64,000 nucleotides of DNA from UBA9339 sp964535195. Its GTDB lineage: Bacteria; Pseudomonadota; Gammaproteobacteria; UBA9339. Positions 1-8,115 of the stretch are shown one piece after another. The stretch spans positions 186,001-250,000 of the forward strand of contig CAZHSI010000001.1 in assembly GCA_964535195.1 (NCBI GenBank). Reading direction: 5' to 3'. A program made the translations under genes and the position numbers. Numbering within the stretch: position 1 is the first letter of the stretch; the number at the start of each line of letters is the position of its first letter. The notes below the pieces were generated by a model. It had not been told where the DNA came from and did no database searches. It worked only from the letters and a program-made list of their open reading frames with translations.

Positions 1-1
1 T

Positions 2-292
2 GCCAGTGCCCTTTTGTTAGCAGCCGGAGCCCCTGGGAAACGTTTTTGTTTGCCACACGCAACTGTTATGATTCACCAAGCTCTTGGCGGGTTTCAAGGG
101 CAGGTGAGTGATATTGAAATTCATGCGCGTGAAGCTTTACGAGTAAACCACGAAATCATTGATATTTTAGCGCATCATACTGGTAAGCCAGCTGAACAAG
201 TTAAAAAGGATGTTGATCGTGATAACTTTATGACCCCAAAAGAGGCGATGCAGTACGGCATTATTGACAATGTTTTCGAAAAAAGATCGTAA
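2..292 (+). CDS. clpP: ClpP protease, C-terminal part (5' end outside window)
   Basis: Proteolytic subunit of the ATP-dependent Clp serine protease, a cytosolic tetradecamer working with ClpX or ClpA. The window begins inside the gene. The frame opens at base 2 with the helix that follows the nucleophile, so the catalytic Ser lies just outside. The catalytic His is visible in MIHQALGGFQGQ, and the Asp region is around NFMTPKEAMQYGIID. The strand-9/helix-E handle (DIEIHAREAL) is also present. About 96 residues are seen, matching the C-terminal half of the usual roughly 200-residue protein. The next gene is not clpX, its usual partner; surE follows after a 350-bp spacer. Confidence 0.95.
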   Translation, partial: ASALLLAAGAPGKRFCLPHATVMIHQALGGFQGQVSDIEIHAREALRVNHEIIDILAHHTGKPAEQVKKDVDRDNFMTPKEAMQYGIIDNVFEKRS

Positions 293-642
293 TTGTTATT
301 GCTGGTTTAGGTGATAACCCACGGATTTATAATGCAAGATTTTTAGAAAAGATGTCATTACGAAGAGCGGTTTTTGCGACGAAGCAATTCAGTGTTTTGA
401 AGCTTTGTGGATGGTTCGCCGCCCGTTCATCGCAATGGCAACCACGCATTTGAGATGTCTACGGTATATATGCTGTCGCGTATTGAACTTCAGGATAGAG
501 TTAATGATGGAACCATACTTTTCACCAAATGAATTTAAGCTAGGCGCTTTTGTTTTTCGCAGCCAGAGTTTATTTTTTATAAATGAGTACCGTGAAAAAC
601 AGAAGCGACAATGCATAAATTTATTTTGTAAGGAGTATGATC
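293..642. other. Intergenic spacer with dispersed-repeat material
   Basis: No convincing gene between clpP and surE. Bases about 344-395 hold a GTCATTACGAAGAGCG...GCGACGAAGCAAT type repeat, also seen in reverse near 26790-26825. The last 30 bases (AAATTTATTTTGTAAGGAG) resemble the right arm of the palindromic family found before frr and tsf, and they contribute the surE ribosome binding site. Short open frames here look like chance. Confidence 0.5.
344..395 (+). repeat. Dispersed repeat, GTCATTGCGA/GACGAAGCAAT type
   Basis: The sequence TGTCATTACGAAGAGCG followed by TTTTTGCGACGAAGCAAT is matched, with a few changes, by the reverse complement of about 26787-26825 (TGTCATTGCTAGGAGCG then TTGCGACAAAGTAAT). 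The halves form an imperfect palindrome. Repeats of this general kind are scattered in many genomes, including Rickettsiales; I infer a small non-coding palindromic element. Confidence 0.5.
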
Positions 643-1407
643 ATGAAAATTTTAATTAGTAACGATGATGGTGTACATGCTATTGGGATAGCCGCTTTAG
701 CAAATGAGTTGGCGAAGATTGCTGAAATCGAGGTAATAGCCCCAGATCGTAATCGTAGTGGTGCTAGTAACTCTCTGAGCATCCAAGTTCCGGTGAGAAT
801 ACAACAATTAAATAATGGTTATTATAGCGTTACCGGTACGCCAACCGATTGTGTGCACTTGGCGGTTACTGGTTTATTGCAAACGAATTTTGATATGGTG
901 GTATCAGGAATTAATGCTGGAGCAAACCTTGGAGATGATTTGGTATATTCTGGAACAGTAGCAGCCGCAACCGAGGGTGGTGTACTTGGCATACCATCTG
1001 TTGCTTTTTCGCTTGCTGGCAAGGATCCACAAAAACATTATGACACTGCAGCCGCGGTAGCTAGACAAATTATTGAGCGTTTAAAACAAGCACCATTAGC
1101 TCATGGTACTATTTTAAACGTTAATGTTCCTGATATTAAGCTTGAAGAGATTCAGGGATTTGAACTAACTCGTTTAGGCAAACGTCATCCAGCGCAACCA
1201 GCTGTTAAGGCTCTGGATCCACGTGGTTATCCAGTATATTGGATTGGTGCATCAGGTTTCGAAGAAGAGGCTGGTCCTGGTACCGATTTTTACGCGATTA
1301 AAGAAAATAGAGTTTCCATAACACCAATTCAGCTAGATATGACAAACTACGCTGCGTTTGAAAAAATAAAAAACTGGGTATCAGGGTTGGTACAGTGTAA
1401 GAAATGA
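643..1407 (+). CDS. surE: 5'/3'-nucleotidase SurE
   Basis: Survival protein SurE, a divalent-metal nucleotidase/exopolyphosphatase acting on nucleoside monophosphates in stationary phase. The N-terminal metal motif ILISNDDG, the loop NRSGASNSLS, and the VSGINAGANLGDDLVYSGTV segment (metal-binding Asn) are all present. Length is 254 residues, normal for the family. I chose the ATG at 643 over the one at 637 because the AAGGAG at 630-635 is only 1 nt from 637 but 7 nt from 643. The stop overlaps the next start by 4 nt (ATGA), so surE and the nlpD-like gene are probably translationally coupled, as in other gammaproteobacteria. Confidence 0.96.
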   Translation: MKILISNDDGVHAIGIAALANELAKIAEIEVIAPDRNRSGASNSLSIQVPVRIQQLNNGYYSVTGTPTDCVHLAVTGLLQTNFDMVVSGINAGANLGDDLVYSGTVAAATEGGVLGIPSVAFSLAGKDPQKHYDTAAAVARQIIERLKQAPLAHGTILNVNVPDIKLEEIQGFELTRLGKRHPAQPAVKALDPRGYPVYWIGASGFEEEAGPGTDFYAIKENRVSITPIQLDMTNYAAFEKIKNWVSGLVQCKK

Positions 1408-2135
1408 TTAATTGTCGTTTACTGCTTTTAACGTTGTTGATAGTTATATTTCTTGGTGGCTGCGTGCAGCAACCATATAAATTTCCGCCAGTAACCGAAG
1501 GTTGGCATCGATTAGCTGCAGCCAAAAATGCTTATATCGTCCAAAAACAGGATACTTTGTATTCTATTGCCTGGGCTTTTGATGTCGATTATCACCACCT
1601 GGCCGCTATTAATAACTTATCACCACCATATAAGCTTCATCATGGTCAACGTTTGTATCTTGCTTCTTCAGCCAAACCAGGAAAATATTATGTGCAAAGT
1701 AAGACTAAAGTAAAGTTTGGGCATGATGTTATTGTTACTCCTACTAAACCCTTGTTGGGATGGGTTTGGCCGACTGCAGGTAAAATAATTAGTACATTTA
1801 ATAATAAACTTGGCGGCAATAAAGGGGTAAATATTGCAGGTAAGCAAAACCAAGCTGTTTTGGCATGTAATTCTGGGGTGGTTGTTTATAGTGGTACTGG
1901 TATTCGTAGCTATGGCAAGCTACTTATCATTAAGCATAACGAAGAATATTTAAGTGCCTATGCGCATAACCAAGAAATGTTAGTTACTGAAGGCAAGATG
2001 GTTACAACTGGACAAAAAATAGCTACCATGGGTCGAGATAATGATGGCAGAGTAGCTTTACATTTTGAAATTCGTCGTTTTGGTAAGCCAATTGATCCAT
2101 TGTTGTATCTACCTAAAAATCATGACCATAGATAA
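1404..2135 (+). CDS. nlpD: NlpD-type LysM/M23 lipoprotein (cell-division amidase activator)
   Basis: Outer-membrane lipoprotein that activates septal amidases in related bacteria. A signal peptide with lipobox LGGC gives Cys near residue 20. A LysM domain (about 42-90, YIVQKQDTLYSIAWAFDV) binds peptidoglycan. A C-terminal LytM/M23 domain (about 120-240) carries the NlpD signature KGVNIAG...IIKHNEEYLSAYAHN...LHFEIR. The first zinc-ligand His of active M23 enzymes is replaced (VNIAG), as in E. coli NlpD, so it is probably a non-catalytic activator. It overlaps surE by 4 nt and recO by 14 nt. rpoS, which often follows nlpD, is not here. Confidence 0.9.
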   Translation: MINCRLLLLTLLIVIFLGGCVQQPYKFPPVTEGWHRLAAAKNAYIVQKQDTLYSIAWAFDVDYHHLAAINNLSPPYKLHHGQRLYLASSAKPGKYYVQSKTKVKFGHDVIVTPTKPLLGWVWPTAGKIISTFNNKLGGNKGVNIAGKQNQAVLACNSGVVVYSGTGIRSYGKLLIIKHNEEYLSAYAHNQEMLVTEGKMVTTGQKIATMGRDNDGRVALHFEIRRFGKPIDPLLYLPKNHDHR

Positions 2136-2838
2136 AGCCACCTTACAATCAGCATTTGTGTTGCATTCCAGGCCATACCGAGATTCGAGCTTGTTAGTCG
2201 ACTTATTAACCCTAAATTTTGGTAGATTAACCGTGGTGGCGCGTGGTGCACGTAATTTTAAATCACGATTACGCGGTATTTTATCCCCCTTTTTACCACT
2301 CTTAGTTTCTTTTAGTGGCAAAAGTGAATTACGTACCTTGCAGCAAGCAGAGATGAATGGAGTAGGGTATATATTTTCACCCAAAGTGCTTCTTAGTGGC
2401 TTTTATTTAAATGAATTGTTAGTCAAGTTGTTACCAAGTCACGAGTCTTATCCAGAGGTTTATCAAGCATATCAACACACCCTTGAAGCACTGACGCAAA
2501 CTTTGCAACCAGAGCTTGAGTTAAGATTATTCGAGAAGTGTTTGCTAGCTAATTTAGGATATGGTTTACAGTTAGATCGTACGATTGATCATCAACCAGT
2601 GCTTCCAGATGGGCAATATACTTTTGAATTTGGTTACGGATTAAGATTAGCAAAAGTCGCCAAGCCAAATGTTATTTCAGGAAAAAACTTGTTAGCATTA
2701 CATGCAGGTAGCTTAAGTGGTGCCGAAGAATTGCGTGACGCTAAAAGGTTATTATGTGGAGTTTTGGCTGTTTTGCTTGGGAATAAAAAGATTAAGAGTA
2801 GAGAGCTGTTTTTTCAGGAGGATGCTAAAAAAAATTAA
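2122..2838 (+). CDS. recO: DNA repair protein RecO
   Basis: Recombination mediator of the RecFOR pathway, loading RecA on SSB-coated single-stranded DNA. The N-terminal OB fold (FVLHSRPYRDSSLLVDLLT...GRLTVVARGARNFKSRLRG) is followed by the helical C-terminal domain (LRLFEKCLLANLGYGLQLD). At 238 residues it matches the usual length. I place the start at the ATG at 2122 (MTIDKATLQSAFVLHSRPY); an upstream extension to 2065 would lie mostly inside nlpD. It ends convergently with lpxH after a 70-bp spacer. recO more usually follows era, so this placement is a local rearrangement. Confidence 0.92.
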   Translation: MTIDKATLQSAFVLHSRPYRDSSLLVDLLTLNFGRLTVVARGARNFKSRLRGILSPFLPLLVSFSGKSELRTLQQAEMNGVGYIFSPKVLLSGFYLNELLVKLLPSHESYPEVYQAYQHTLEALTQTLQPELELRLFEKCLLANLGYGLQLDRTIDHQPVLPDGQYTFEFGYGLRLAKVAKPNVISGKNLLALHAGSLSGAEELRDAKRLLCGVLAVLLGNKKIKSRELFFQEDAKKN

Positions 2839-2908
2839 CTATTTCTGAGTCATTATCCTTTGCAGGATCCGCGCACTACAACTCGGCATGCAAAGTTGTC
2901 GATAGTTG

Positions 2909-3601
2909 TTAGCTCAATTCAAAATGGCAGTTGTCGTAGTACTTTAAAGCGCTACTTTGGCTATCCCATTCTCCAAGAGAAATACGCGCGGTACTAATCT
3001 CAGCAACATGAACATGCCCATGAATCACCTGGCTAGCACTAAACTTAGCTAAAAGTTTTTTGGTGGCATCTTCTTGCACAACTAAAAGCTCTTTGCCTTT
3101 CGTGGCCTTGGCCTTTGTCGTATATTGTTGAATCTTGGCTGCAAGCCAAATACGAAATTTTAAAGGTAGTTTTAAGAATATTTGTAACCCCAAAGGAAAG
3201 CGAATGATTTTTCTAAAAAAGCGATACATGGGGTCTTTGGTACAAAGAATGTCACCATGAGTTAAGACGGTTTTTCTACCGTAGAGATTAATTGCGCAAG
3301 GGTCAGAAATTAAAATACAGCCGGCTTCTTTAGCAAACTCTTCACCTAAGAGAAAATCTCGGTTACCAGGCATGAGATATACTGGTATTTTATCGCTCGC
3401 ACCTTTTAAGGCTTTTTTTATTTCTTCATTAAAATCCGTTCGGTCATCGTCTCCTACCCAAAATTTAAAAAGGTCACCAAGGATATACAAAGCGTCGATG
3501 TTTGGGGTAATGGCAGCAAGAAAAGTAATAAATAACCTGGTAGTTTCACTAGTGGCGCTACTTAAATGTAGGTCTGATATGAATATCGAATGGCGAGTCA
3601 T
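2909..3601 (-). CDS. lpxH: UDP-2,3-diacylglucosamine diphosphatase LpxH
   Basis: Calcineurin-like metallophosphoesterase. It hydrolyses UDP-2,3-diacylglucosamine to lipid X and UMP in the fourth step of lipid A synthesis, at the inner-membrane cytosolic face. All metal motifs are visible: SDLHLS, GDLFKFWVGDDD, PGNRDFLLG, THGD and HGHVH. Length is 230 residues (E. coli 240). It stands alone on the minus strand, convergent with recO and divergent from tRNA-Val/thrS. It supplies one step of the pathway to which lpxD, fabZ and lpxA further along also belong. Confidence 0.93.
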   Translation of the reverse strand: MTRHSIFISDLHLSSATSETTRLFITFLAAITPNIDALYILGDLFKFWVGDDDRTDFNEEIKKALKGASDKIPVYLMPGNRDFLLGEEFAKEAGCILISDPCAINLYGRKTVLTHGDILCTKDPMYRFFRKIIRFPLGLQIFLKLPLKFRIWLAAKIQQYTTKAKATKGKELLVVQEDATKKLLAKFSASQVIHGHVHVAEISTARISLGEWDSQSSALKYYDNCHFELS

Positions 3602-3699
3602 TTTTTTATCATAAGTTTTTTGTAGATATTACACAAACGGTTTTTACGTCTCCCCCCTTGCTTGCGGCATAGTATCATGTTATTTTGTCATTATTAAAC

Positions 3700-3774
3700 A
3701 GGCACGTAGCTCAGGGGTAGAGCATCACCTTGACATGGTGGGGGTCGGTGGTTCGAAACCACTCGTGCCTACCA
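3700..3774 (+). tRNA. tRNA-Val (GAC)
   Basis: A 75-nt cloverleaf. The acceptor stem AGGCACG pairs perfectly with CGTGCCT, followed by ACCA encoded in the DNA. The D arm contains AGCTCAGGGGTAGAGC. The anticodon arm CACC-TTGACAT-GGTG places GAC as the anticodon. The T loop is TTCGAAA. It lies immediately before thrS and may be co-transcribed. Confidence 0.96.
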
Positions 3775-3807
3775 TTTTGTTTTTGAAATAATTATGCAAC
3801 AGTTTTT

Positions 3808-5712
3808 ATGATAAAAGTAACATTGCCAGATGGCAAACATATAGAATTCGCCCATCCAGTGACGGTAAAAGAGGTTGCCGAAACGATTGGATCAGGGCTG
3901 GCTAGAGCTGCAGTCGCAGCTATTGTTTCTGGCAAAAAAACTGACCTTTCATATCTAATTGAGCATGATGTTGCTATTACTATCTTGACCTCTAAAAATC
4001 CAGAAGGACTTGAAATATTACGTCATTCCACCGCACATTTACTTGCGCACGCAGTATGCGAGTTATTTCCAGGAGCTGAGCCAACAGTTGGTCCAGCTAT
4101 CGAAGATGGTTTTTATCATGATTTTTATTATCCCAAAAATTTTACTGAAGCTGACTTAATTACGATTGAAAAGCGGATGCACGAGTTAGCAAATGCTAAC
4201 CAGGTTATAGAAAGAACGGTTAAAAATAAAAATGAGGCGATCGCTTTTTTTAAAAATCGTGGTGAAAAATATAAAGTCATGATGATAGAGGATATCCCTG
4301 GCGACCAGGTTTCATTTTATAGTCAAGGAAGTTTCACTAACGCCTGTCTCGGGCCACATGTGCCAACTACTGGTTGTCTTAAAGCTTTCAAGTTAACTAA
4401 ACTTTCTGGCGCTTATTGGAAGGGTGATTCCCATAACGAAATGTTACAACGAATTTATGGTACCGCTTGGGGCACTGAAAAAGAACTAAAAGAGTATTTA
4501 GATCGGCTCGAAAAAGCCAAACAAAACGATCATCGTTTACTTGGAAAAAAGATGGATCTTTTTCACTTGCAAGAAGAGGCTCCTGGGATAGTTTTTTGGC
4601 ACCCTAAAGGATGGACTCTTTACTCTGAAATTAAGCGTTATTTAATCTCTAGGTTAACTCAGTTCGGTTATCAAGAGATTAATACCCCTATAATTTTGGA
4701 TCGGGGTTTGTGGGAAAAGTCTGGTCATTGGGAAAACTATAGGGAAGTGATGTTTACTACAGAATCGGAAAATCGCTCTTATGCCTTAAAGCCCATGAAT
4801 TGTCCTGGACAAATCCAGATATATAAACAAGGTATCAAAAGTTACCGCGATCTACCAATTAGATATAGTGAATTTGGTTTTTTACACCGCAATGAGGTCT
4901 CTGGATCGCTACACGGGACCATGAGAGTACGAGCTTTTACTACTGATGATGGTCATATTTTTTGTACTGACGAACAGATATATAGTGAGTGTGAAGCCTT
5001 TATTTCACAGGTTATTGATGTTTGCGCCCATTTTGGGTTTAAAGATATTACGGTAAAATTATCTACTCGTCCTAAGGAGCGGATCGGCGATGATGCTATA
5101 TGGGATAAAGCCGAAGATGCGCTAACGCAGGTTTTGAATAAAAGTAACATCAATTGGCAGTTAGCCCCTGGTGATGGAGCATTTTATGGACCAAAAATAG
5201 ACTTTTCTTTACGTGATAGCTTAGGGCGTTTTTGGCAGTGCGGAACCTTGCAGGTAGATTTTTTTATGCCCCAACGTTTTGACGCTTATTACGTTACGGA
5301 AAAAGGAGAGAAAAAGCCACCAGTAATGTTACACCGGGCTATGCTTGGTTCACTTGAAAGATTTATTGGGATTTTACTTGAAGAAACAGGGGGTAATTTG
5401 CCACTATGGCTTGCACCAATTCAGGGTGTAGTAATGAATATTACTGATGAGCAGATGGAGTATGCTAAAAAAGTTACCCAAAAGCTCCAAAATTATGGGC
5501 TTCGCGTAAATTATGACTTGAGAAATGAGAAAATCAGCTTTAAAATCCGCGAGCACTCTATTGCCAAAGTACCTTTTATGTTGATTGTAGGCGATAAAGA
5601 GGTAGAGACAGAAACGGTTGCTGTACGTAGTAGTGATGGTAAAGATTTGGGGCAAATGTCGGTTGAAAAGATAGCAACCGATATTATGGGGCCCATAAAA
5701 AAAATGTGGTAG
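3808..5712 (+). CDS. thrS: Threonine--tRNA ligase
   Basis: Class II synthetase charging tRNA-Thr, with editing of mischarged serine. Domains in order: TGS (1-60), editing domain (62-225, with HSTAHLLAHAV and the SFTNACLGPHVPTTG loop), class II catalytic core (240-530, motif 2 FLHRNEVSGSLHGTMRVRAF, motif 3 near MLHRAMLGSLERFIG), and the anticodon-binding domain (535-634). Length 634 residues (E. coli 642). The ribosome binding site is weak. It starts the thrS-infC-rpmI-rplT-pheS-pheT-ihfA run. Confidence 0.97.
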   Translation: MIKVTLPDGKHIEFAHPVTVKEVAETIGSGLARAAVAAIVSGKKTDLSYLIEHDVAITILTSKNPEGLEILRHSTAHLLAHAVCELFPGAEPTVGPAIEDGFYHDFYYPKNFTEADLITIEKRMHELANANQVIERTVKNKNEAIAFFKNRGEKYKVMMIEDIPGDQVSFYSQGSFTNACLGPHVPTTGCLKAFKLTKLSGAYWKGDSHNEMLQRIYGTAWGTEKELKEYLDRLEKAKQNDHRLLGKKMDLFHLQEEAPGIVFWHPKGWTLYSEIKRYLISRLTQFGYQEINTPIILDRGLWEKSGHWENYREVMFTTESENRSYALKPMNCPGQIQIYKQGIKSYRDLPIRYSEFGFLHRNEVSGSLHGTMRVRAFTTDDGHIFCTDEQIYSECEAFISQVIDVCAHFGFKDITVKLSTRPKERIGDDAIWDKAEDALTQVLNKSNINWQLAPGDGAFYGPKIDFSLRDSLGRFWQCGTLQVDFFMPQRFDAYYVTEKGEKKPPVMLHRAMLGSLERFIGILLEETGGNLPLWLAPIQGVVMNITDEQMEYAKKVTQKLQNYGLRVNYDLRNEKISFKIREHSIAKVPFMLIVGDKEVETETVAVRSSDGKDLGQMSVEKIATDIMGPIKKMW

Positions 5713-5717
5713 CTGTA

Positions 5718-5775
5718 CCCCTCGTAAAATGGATTTAGATGTGGCGTTCTTAAAGTATAAGCTTATTTTGCGGGG
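5718..5775 (+). repeat. Short palindromic repeat between thrS and infC
   Basis: Left arm CCCCTCGTAAAAT and right arm ATTTTGCGGGG are near-inverted copies. The left arm matches the left arm of the larger palindrome before frr (CCTCGTAAAATAAATTTA). The interior is not well conserved. I interpret it as a degenerate member of the same palindromic family. It lies in the infC leader, where it could also fold in RNA. Confidence 0.5.
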
Positions 5776-5815
5776 AGTGTGGTAGGTAAAAAATAATTTA
5801 ACAAAGGGGGAATAT

Positions 5816-6388
5816 ATCAATCCATATAATAGTTCGCGCAGAGATCCACGTGGTGGTGGTGCTACTACCAAAAGAGCACGGGTAAATAACCAAATAAGTG
5901 CACGTGAAGTACGCTTAATTGATGCCGAGGGGAAGCAAATCGGCATTCTTGGCATTCAAGAAGCTTTAAAAAAAGCTGAGGAAGCAACCCTAGATTTGGT
6001 AGAAATCGCGCCGCAATTGACCCCACCAGTTTGCCGAATTATGGACTTTGGTAAGTATTTATTTGAACAGCGTAAACGCCTGAAAAAGAAATCAAAGCGG
6101 GTTCAAGTTAAAGAACTAAAAATGCGTCCAGTAACCGATGTTGGTGATTATTTAGTAAAAGTTCGCCAGGCAATTGCCTTTTTACAAGAAGGAGATAAAG
6201 TAAAAGTTACGATACGTTTTCGCGGTCGCGAGTTGGCATACCAACAGCAAGGTCTTGAAATCTTACGGCGAGCTGAGAGCGACTTAAAAGATCACGGCAC
6301 CATAGAGCAGTCTCCTAAAATGGAGGGCAAACAAATGGTTATGTTGGTCGTACCAGGAAAAAACAAGAACGTTAAAGAAAAAGAATAA
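5816..6388 (+). CDS. infC: Translation initiation factor IF-3 (ATC start codon)
   Basis: IF-3 prevents subunit joining and proofreads start codons on the 30S subunit. The IF-3 N domain (RVNNQISAREVRLIDAEG), linker and C domain (VKVTIRFRGRELAYQQQG) are all present. The frame stays open upstream of the first conventional start (a TTG at 5996, already inside the N domain), and no ATG, GTG or TTG lies between. A strong AAAGGGGG at 5803-5810 is 5 nt from ATC at 5816, giving a 190-residue protein (MNPYNSSRRDPRGGG...). E. coli infC uses AUU, and IF-3 represses its own mRNA by rejecting the non-canonical start; AUC here would allow the same autoregulation. Confidence 0.93.
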   Translation: MNPYNSSRRDPRGGGATTKRARVNNQISAREVRLIDAEGKQIGILGIQEALKKAEEATLDLVEIAPQLTPPVCRIMDFGKYLFEQRKRLKKKSKRVQVKELKMRPVTDVGDYLVKVRQAIAFLQEGDKVKVTIRFRGRELAYQQQGLEILRRAESDLKDHGTIEQSPKMEGKQMVMLVVPGKNKNVKEKE

Positions 6389-6413
6389 TTAATTATAATA
6401 ATGAGGTTTTATT

Positions 6414-6611
6414 ATGCCGAAGTTAAAGACTAATAAAAGTGCAGCTAAACGCTTTAAAAAGACCGCGAGTGGTAGCTATAAGCATCGCAGTTCTTTCCGT
6501 AGTCATATTTTGACTAAAAAAAGTAGCAAAAGAAAGGCGCGTTTAGCTCCCATGGGAAAGGTTAGCAAGCGGGATCAAAAGCTAGTTAAAAGAATGTTGG
6601 GAGAAATCTAA
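6414..6611 (+). CDS. rpmI: 50S ribosomal protein L35
   Basis: Small basic protein of the large subunit, 65 residues as in other bacteria. It has the typical start MPKLKTNKSAAKRFKKT and the conserved HRSSFRSHILTKKSSKRKARL stretch. A GAGG lies before the ATG. It follows infC in the conserved infC-rpmI-rplT order. A small hairpin (GAAGC-TTTAAT-GCTTC, 6616-6631) follows its stop, without a T-run. Confidence 0.97.
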   Translation: MPKLKTNKSAAKRFKKTASGSYKHRSSFRSHILTKKSSKRKARLAPMGKVSKRDQKLVKRMLGEI

Positions 6612-6721
6612 CAGAGAAGCTTTAATGCTTCATCAAACCAAGCTAAAGTGGGCTTTTTTCGTGGAGTGTGCAGGGTTTGGGTAAATAGCCAATTTAATAA
6701 AAAGTAGATTTTGGAGATAAT

Positions 6722-7066
6722 ATGCCAAGAGTAAAACGTGGGGTTACAGCAAGAGCCCGTCATAAAAAAGTTCTTAAAAAAGCTAAAGGCTACTATGGTG
6801 CTCGTAGTAGAGTTTATCGTGCAGCTAAACAGGCTGTGATCAAAGCCGGTCAATATGCTTATCAGGGGCGTAAACAGAAGAAACGTCAATATCGCTCGCT
6901 TTGGATTATCCGTATTAATGCGGCGGTCAATCAACATGGTATTTCCTATAGCAAATTTATTGCTGGCCTCAAGAAGGCGAATATCGAGATTGATCGTAAA
7001 ATTCTGGCCGATATCGCGGTTAACGATAAGCAAGCTTTTGCCGCAATCGTTGCTAAAATTAAATGA
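6722..7066 (+). CDS. rplT: 50S ribosomal protein L20
   Basis: rRNA-binding assembly protein of the large subunit; in E. coli it also represses the rpmI-rplT operon by binding the mRNA. 114 residues with the hallmark MPRVKRGVTARARHKKVLKKAKGYYGARS start (quoted in parts: MPRVKRGVTARARHKK, AKGYYGARS). The GGAG at 6713-6716 is suitably spaced. Its TGA overlaps the pheS ATG (ATGA). Confidence 0.97.
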   Translation: MPRVKRGVTARARHKKVLKKAKGYYGARSRVYRAAKQAVIKAGQYAYQGRKQKKRQYRSLWIIRINAAVNQHGISYSKFIAGLKKANIEIDRKILADIAVNDKQAFAAIVAKIK

Positions 7067-8064
7067 AGTCAAGTTTAGCAAACATTCAGCAAATTATTCT
7101 TGAGGCTACCGAAGTAATCCATCATGCGGCGACGGTTCATGAGCTTGAAATAATAAAAAGTAATTATCTAGGTAAAAAGGGTAGTTTAAGTGAGCTGTTA
7201 CGACAGCTGGGTACCTTAGATGCTACTGAACGCCCTAAAGTTGGTCAGGTTATTAACCAAGCAAAGGAACAACTTATCCAGGCGTTAGCAGAGCGTCATC
7301 GCATTTTAGATAAATTAATAGTCGCCGAAAACTTAAACCAAGAAACTATCGATGTAACCTTGCCATCACGCGGTCAAACTCTGGGTTCTAGCCATCCGGT
7401 TACTAAAGTGCGTCGGATCTTGGAAGATTTTTTTACTAAAATGGGTTTCGTAGTGGTTGAAGGTCCAGAAATTGAAGATGAGTTTTATAACTTTACTGCT
7501 TTAAATATTCCCCCACATCATCCTGCACGAACTACACATGATACTTTTTATTTTAAAGATAATACCATGTTACGTTCGCAAACCTCTCCGGTGCAAATAA
7601 GAGCAATGCAAAAGATGTCACCCCCCTTGAGAATTATTTGTCCTGGTAAGGTATTTCGTCGTGACAACGACGCAACCCATTCGCCCATGTTTCATCAATT
7701 AGAAATGTTAATGGTTGATGAAAATTTAAATTTGGCTAATTTAAAATGGTTAGTAATTAAATTCATTAAATTTTTCTTTAATGATAAGCTTGAGTATCGG
7801 TTTCGTCCTTCTTATTTTCCATTTACTGAGCCCAGTGCTGAGGTTGATATTAAATGGACGGTAGGGGGCTCGTGGCGTTGGTTAGAACTAGGCGGTTGTG
7901 GGGTGGTGCACCCTAATGTTTTAAAAGCAGTTAATATAGATCCCAAGCGTTATCGTGGCCTTGCTTTTGGTTTTGGTATTGACCGTTTGGCCATGATGTA
8001 TTACGGGATTAATGACATAAGATTACTTTTTGAGAATGATTTACAATTTTTGGAACAATTTTAA
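7063..8064 (+). CDS. pheS: Phenylalanine--tRNA ligase alpha subunit
   Basis: Catalytic subunit of the alpha2-beta2 class II synthetase. An N-terminal coiled coil (about 1-90) binds tRNA-Phe. The catalytic core from about residue 100 carries the TSPVQIRAM loop, motif 2 CPGKVFRRDNDATHSPMFHQ and motif 3 GLAFGFGIDRLAMMYYG. Length 333 residues (E. coli 327). The start overlaps the rplT stop by 4 nt. Confidence 0.97.
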   Translation: MKSSLANIQQIILEATEVIHHAATVHELEIIKSNYLGKKGSLSELLRQLGTLDATERPKVGQVINQAKEQLIQALAERHRILDKLIVAENLNQETIDVTLPSRGQTLGSSHPVTKVRRILEDFFTKMGFVVVEGPEIEDEFYNFTALNIPPHHPARTTHDTFYFKDNTMLRSQTSPVQIRAMQKMSPPLRIICPGKVFRRDNDATHSPMFHQLEMLMVDENLNLANLKWLVIKFIKFFFNDKLEYRFRPSYFPFTEPSAEVDIKWTVGGSWRWLELGGCGVVHPNVLKAVNIDPKRYRGLAFGFGIDRLAMMYYGINDIRLLFENDLQFLEQF

Positions 8065-8115
8065 GTGTTGCATTGCGGGACGATGGCAAACAAGTAGATA
8101 AAGTTTAAAATACAT

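Noticed and set aside
405..659. Open frame between clpP and surE running past the surE start
   Set aside because: No domain, no ribosome binding site, and it consists of repeat-like spacer; surE is certain in another frame.
5404..5955. 183-codon frame on the minus strand over the thrS end and infC start
   Set aside because: It is antisense to two well-supported genes and has no recognisable domain.
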